52,504 bases of DNA from Nonomuraea corallina (GTDB lineage Bacteria; Actinomycetota; Actinomycetes; Streptosporangiales; Streptosporangiaceae), in contig NZ_JAPNNL010000029.1 of the NCBI RefSeq assembly GCF_027620315.1, positions 1 through 52,504 of the forward strand, written 5' to 3'. Made by a program: the position numbers and the translations under genes. This document shows positions 50,274 through 52,504 of this stretch, one piece after another. How positions within the stretch are numbered: the first letter of the stretch is position 1; each line of letters begins with the position of its first letter. Below the pieces are notes generated by a model. It was given only the letters and a program-made list of their open reading frames with translations, was not told the origin of the DNA and searched no databases.

Positions 50274-52504
50274 TCAGGCCCGCGGCTTCTCCCGCATCTC
50301 GAACGTCTCGATGACGTCCTCGATCCTGATGTCGTTGTAGCCGACGCCGATGCCGCACTCGAAGCCCTCGCGGACCTCGGTCGCGTCGTCCTTGAACCGG
50401 CGCAGCGACGACACGGTCAGGTTGTCCGCGATGACGACGCCGTCGCGGATCAGCCTGGCCTTGCTGTTGCGGGTGATCACGCCCGAACGGACCAGAGAAC
50501 CGGCGACGTTGCCGATCTTCGGCACCTTGAAGACCTCGCGGACCTCCGCCGTGCCCATCTGGACCTCTTCGAACTCGGGCTTGAGCATGCCCTTGAGCGC
50601 CGCCTCGATCTCCTCGATCGCCTGGTAGATGACCGAGTAGTAGCGGATGTCGACGCCCTCGCGCTCGGCCAGGTCGCGCGCCCGGGGCTCGGGGCGCACG
50701 TTGAAGCCGATGATGACCGCGTTGTCGTCGGCGACGGCGAGGTTGACGTCGTACTCGGTGATCGCACCGACGGCGCGGTGCAGGACACGGAGCCTGACCT
50801 CGTCGCCGACGTCGATCTTGAGCAGGGCGTCCTCCAGCGCTTCCACCGAACCGGACACGTCACCCTTGATGATGAGCTTGAGCTCGTCGACGCGACCCTT
50901 CTCCAGGTCGCTGAACAGCTCTTCGAGGGTGCGCCTGCGGCTCGACTTCGCCATGTCGGCGCTGCGCTTGCGCGCCGCGCGCTGCTGGGCGATCTGCCGG
51001 GCCATCCGGTCGTCGGCGACCACGATGAAGTTGTCACCGGCGCTCGGCACCGCCGTCAGACCCATCACCAGGACGGGACGCGACGGGGTGGCCTCCTCCA
51101 CCGGCTCGCCGGTGTCGTCGAGCATCGCCCGGACGCGGCCGTAGGCCTCGCCACAGACGATCGAGTCGCCGACGCGGAGCGTGCCGCGCTGGACCAGGAC
51201 CGTCGCGACGGGGCCGCGCCCCTTGTCGAGGTTGGCCTCGATCGCGATGCCCTGCGCGTCCATCGTCGGGTTGGCCCGCAGGTCGAGCTCGGCGTCCGCG
51301 GTCAGCAGGATGGCCTCGAGCAGGTCGTCGATGCCCTGGCCCTTGAGCGCGGAGATGTCGACGAACAGCGTCGAGCCGCCGTACTCCTCGGCCACCAGGC
51401 CGTACTCGGTGAGCTGGGCCCTGACCTTGCTGGGGTCGGCGCCCTCCTTGTCGACCTTGTTGACCGCGACCACGATCGGCACGTCGGCCGCCTGGGCGTG
51501 GTTGAGCGCCTCGATCGTCTGCGGCTTCACGCCGTCGTCGGCCGCGACCACCAGCACCGCGATGTCCGTGGACTTCGCGCCTCGGGCACGCATGGCGGTG
51601 AACGCCTCGTGACCCGGGGTGTCGATGAAGGTGATCTTGCGGTCTTCGCCTTCGTGCTGGGCCGCGACCTGGTAGGCGCCGATGTGCTGGGTGATGCCAC
51701 CCGCCTCGCGCGCCGCGATGTTGGTCTTGCGGATCGCGTCGAGCAGCTTGGTCTTACCGTGGTCGACGTGGCCCATGACGGTGACGACCGGGGGCCGCGC
51801 GGCCAGGTCGGCCTCGTCGCCCTCGTCCTCGCCGAACTCGATGTCGAAGGCCTCGAGAAGCTCGCGGTCCTCCTCCTCGGGGCTGACGACCTGGATGTTG
51901 TAGTCCAGCTCGGCGCCGAGCAGCTGCAGCGTCTCCTCGTTGACCGACTGCGTGGCCGTCACCATCTCGCCGAGGTGCAGCATGATCTGCACCAGCGACG
52001 CGGGGTGCGCGCCGATGCGGTCGGCGAAGTCGGACAGCGACGCGCCGCGCGGGAGCCGGATCGTCGCGCCGTTGCCGCGCGCTACCTGCACACCGCCGAT
52101 CGCCGGCGCCGACATGTTGTCGAACTCCTGGCGCCTCTGACGCTTGGACTTGCGGCCACGGGCCGGACGGCCGCCGGGACGACCGAAGGCGCCCGCCGTG
52201 CCGCCGCCGCGGCCACGGCCACCGCCGCCGGGACGACCGGCGAAACCGCCGCCACCGCCACCGGGACCACCGGTGCCCGTGCGCTGGCCACCGCCGCCGG
52301 GACGACCGGCGAAACCGCCGCCGCCACCACCGGGGCGACCGCCGCCGCCACCGGGACGACCGCCACCGCCGCCCGGACGACCGCCGCCGCCACCGGGACC
52401 ACCGGGACGGCCACCGCCGCCACCGGGACCGGCCGGACGGCCCTGCGGCATCATCATCGGGTTGGGACGCGGGCCACCGGGACGCGGACCGCCCGCACCG
52501 GGGC
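50274..52504 (-). CDS. infB: Translation initiation factor IF-2, N-terminus beyond window edge
   Basis: The C-terminal 743 or so residues of IF-2. From the window edge there is a Gly/Pro/Arg-rich N-terminal linker with tandem GGGGGRPGG units and two [10 protein letters not shown] repeats, then an IF2_N motif ([20 protein letters not shown]). The GTPase domain follows, with G1 [16 protein letters not shown] and NKVD, and then domains II to IV that bind fMet-tRNA ([19 protein letters not shown]). The frame stays open past 52504, so the start is outside. It heads the infB-DUF503-rbfA-nrnA-truB cluster. Confidence 0.97.
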   Translation of the reverse strand, partial: PGAGGPRPGGPRPNPMMMPQGRPAGPGGGGGRPGGPGGGGGRPGGGGGRPGGGGGRPGGGGGGFAGRPGGGGQRTGTGGPGGGGGGFAGRPGGGGRGRGGGTAGAFGRPGGRPARGRKSKRQRRQEFDNMSAPAIGGVQVARGNGATIRLPRGASLSDFADRIGAHPASLVQIMLHLGEMVTATQSVNEETLQLLGAELDYNIQVVSPEEEDRELLEAFDIEFGEDEGDEADLAARPPVVTVMGHVDHGKTKLLDAIRKTNIAAREAGGITQHIGAYQVAAQHEGEDRKITFIDTPGHEAFTAMRARGAKSTDIAVLVVAADDGVKPQTIEALNHAQAADVPIVVAVNKVDKEGADPSKVRAQLTEYGLVAEEYGGSTLFVDISALKGQGIDDLLEAILLTADAELDLRANPTMDAQGIAIEANLDKGRGPVATVLVQRGTLRVGDSIVCGEAYGRVRAMLDDTGEPVEEATPSRPVLVMGLTAVPSAGDNFIVVADDRMARQIAQQRAARKRSADMAKSSRRRTLEELFSDLEKGRVDELKLIIKGDVSGSVEALEDALLKIDVGDEVRLRVLHRAVGAITEYDVNLAVADDNAVIIGFNVRPEPRARDLAEREGVDIRYYSVIYQAIEEIEAALKGMLKPEFEEVQMGTAEVREVFKVPKIGNVAGSLVRSGVITRNSKARLIRDGVVIADNLTVSSLRRFKDDATEVREGFECGIGVGYNDIRIEDVIETFEMREKPRA

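Overview
The window is high-GC actinobacterial DNA. The gene content (MocR/EamA pair, ANTAR protein, CGNR zinc-finger protein, sugar ABC importers without their own ATPase, several GntR regulators) and many apparently leaderless starts (TANNNT 6-8 nt before the start codon) fit a member of the Streptosporangiaceae such as Nonomuraea. That placement is inference from gene content; no rRNA is present to test it.

Positions 1-19270 are a sugar-acid catabolic island. A complete oxidative uronate route is encoded: uronate dehydrogenase (9461-10255), glucarate dehydratase (16899-18155), 5-dehydro-4-deoxyglucarate dehydratase (14329-15234, plus a 5'-truncated paralogue at 1-578) and 2-oxoglutarate semialdehyde dehydrogenase (15337-16794). 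An IclR regulator sits in the middle (13555-14316). Around it are two sugar ABC importers (6012-9174 and 10389-13485), a mandelate-racemase-type enolase, two Gfo/Idh/MocA oxidoreductases (one fused to a DUF6807/PmoA-like domain), an alpha/beta hydrolase and an unrecognised TIM-barrel-like protein coupled to gudD. Related 16-bp palindromes built on half-site GTYCAYRT lie at 10284, 10360, 13490 and 16874, in front of udh, the second ABC operon, the IclR gene and gudD. They are a good candidate regulon operator.

Positions 19271-24250 hold degenerate repeats, a DUF402 protein, and a two-component system (NarL-type regulator and DesK-like kinase) divergent from an ABC-2 type exporter. Positions 24249-26906 hold rnj and dapA.

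Positions 26907-32104 are a gene-poor, repeat-rich accessory stretch: a HutC-type GntR regulator, a RadC-family JAMM protein, three 39-40 bp repeat units, a dense array of perfect hairpins (29994-30440), a small CxC protein, two paralogous proteins made only of tandem GntR winged helices, and an ASCH gene with an apparent internal deletion.

Positions 32111-38518 hold a ferritin-like diiron protein, a divergent EamA/MocR pair, a CGNR zinc-finger regulator, an acetyltransferase, menA and a GAF-ANTAR regulator. From 38570 to the end the genes are mostly core, on the minus strand: a GNAT protein, dapB, an M16 peptidase, pnp, rpsO, ribF, truB, nrnA-like, rbfA, DUF503 and infB (continuing past the window edge). 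A VOC/TetR divergent pair and a TRM11-like methyltransferase are set among them.
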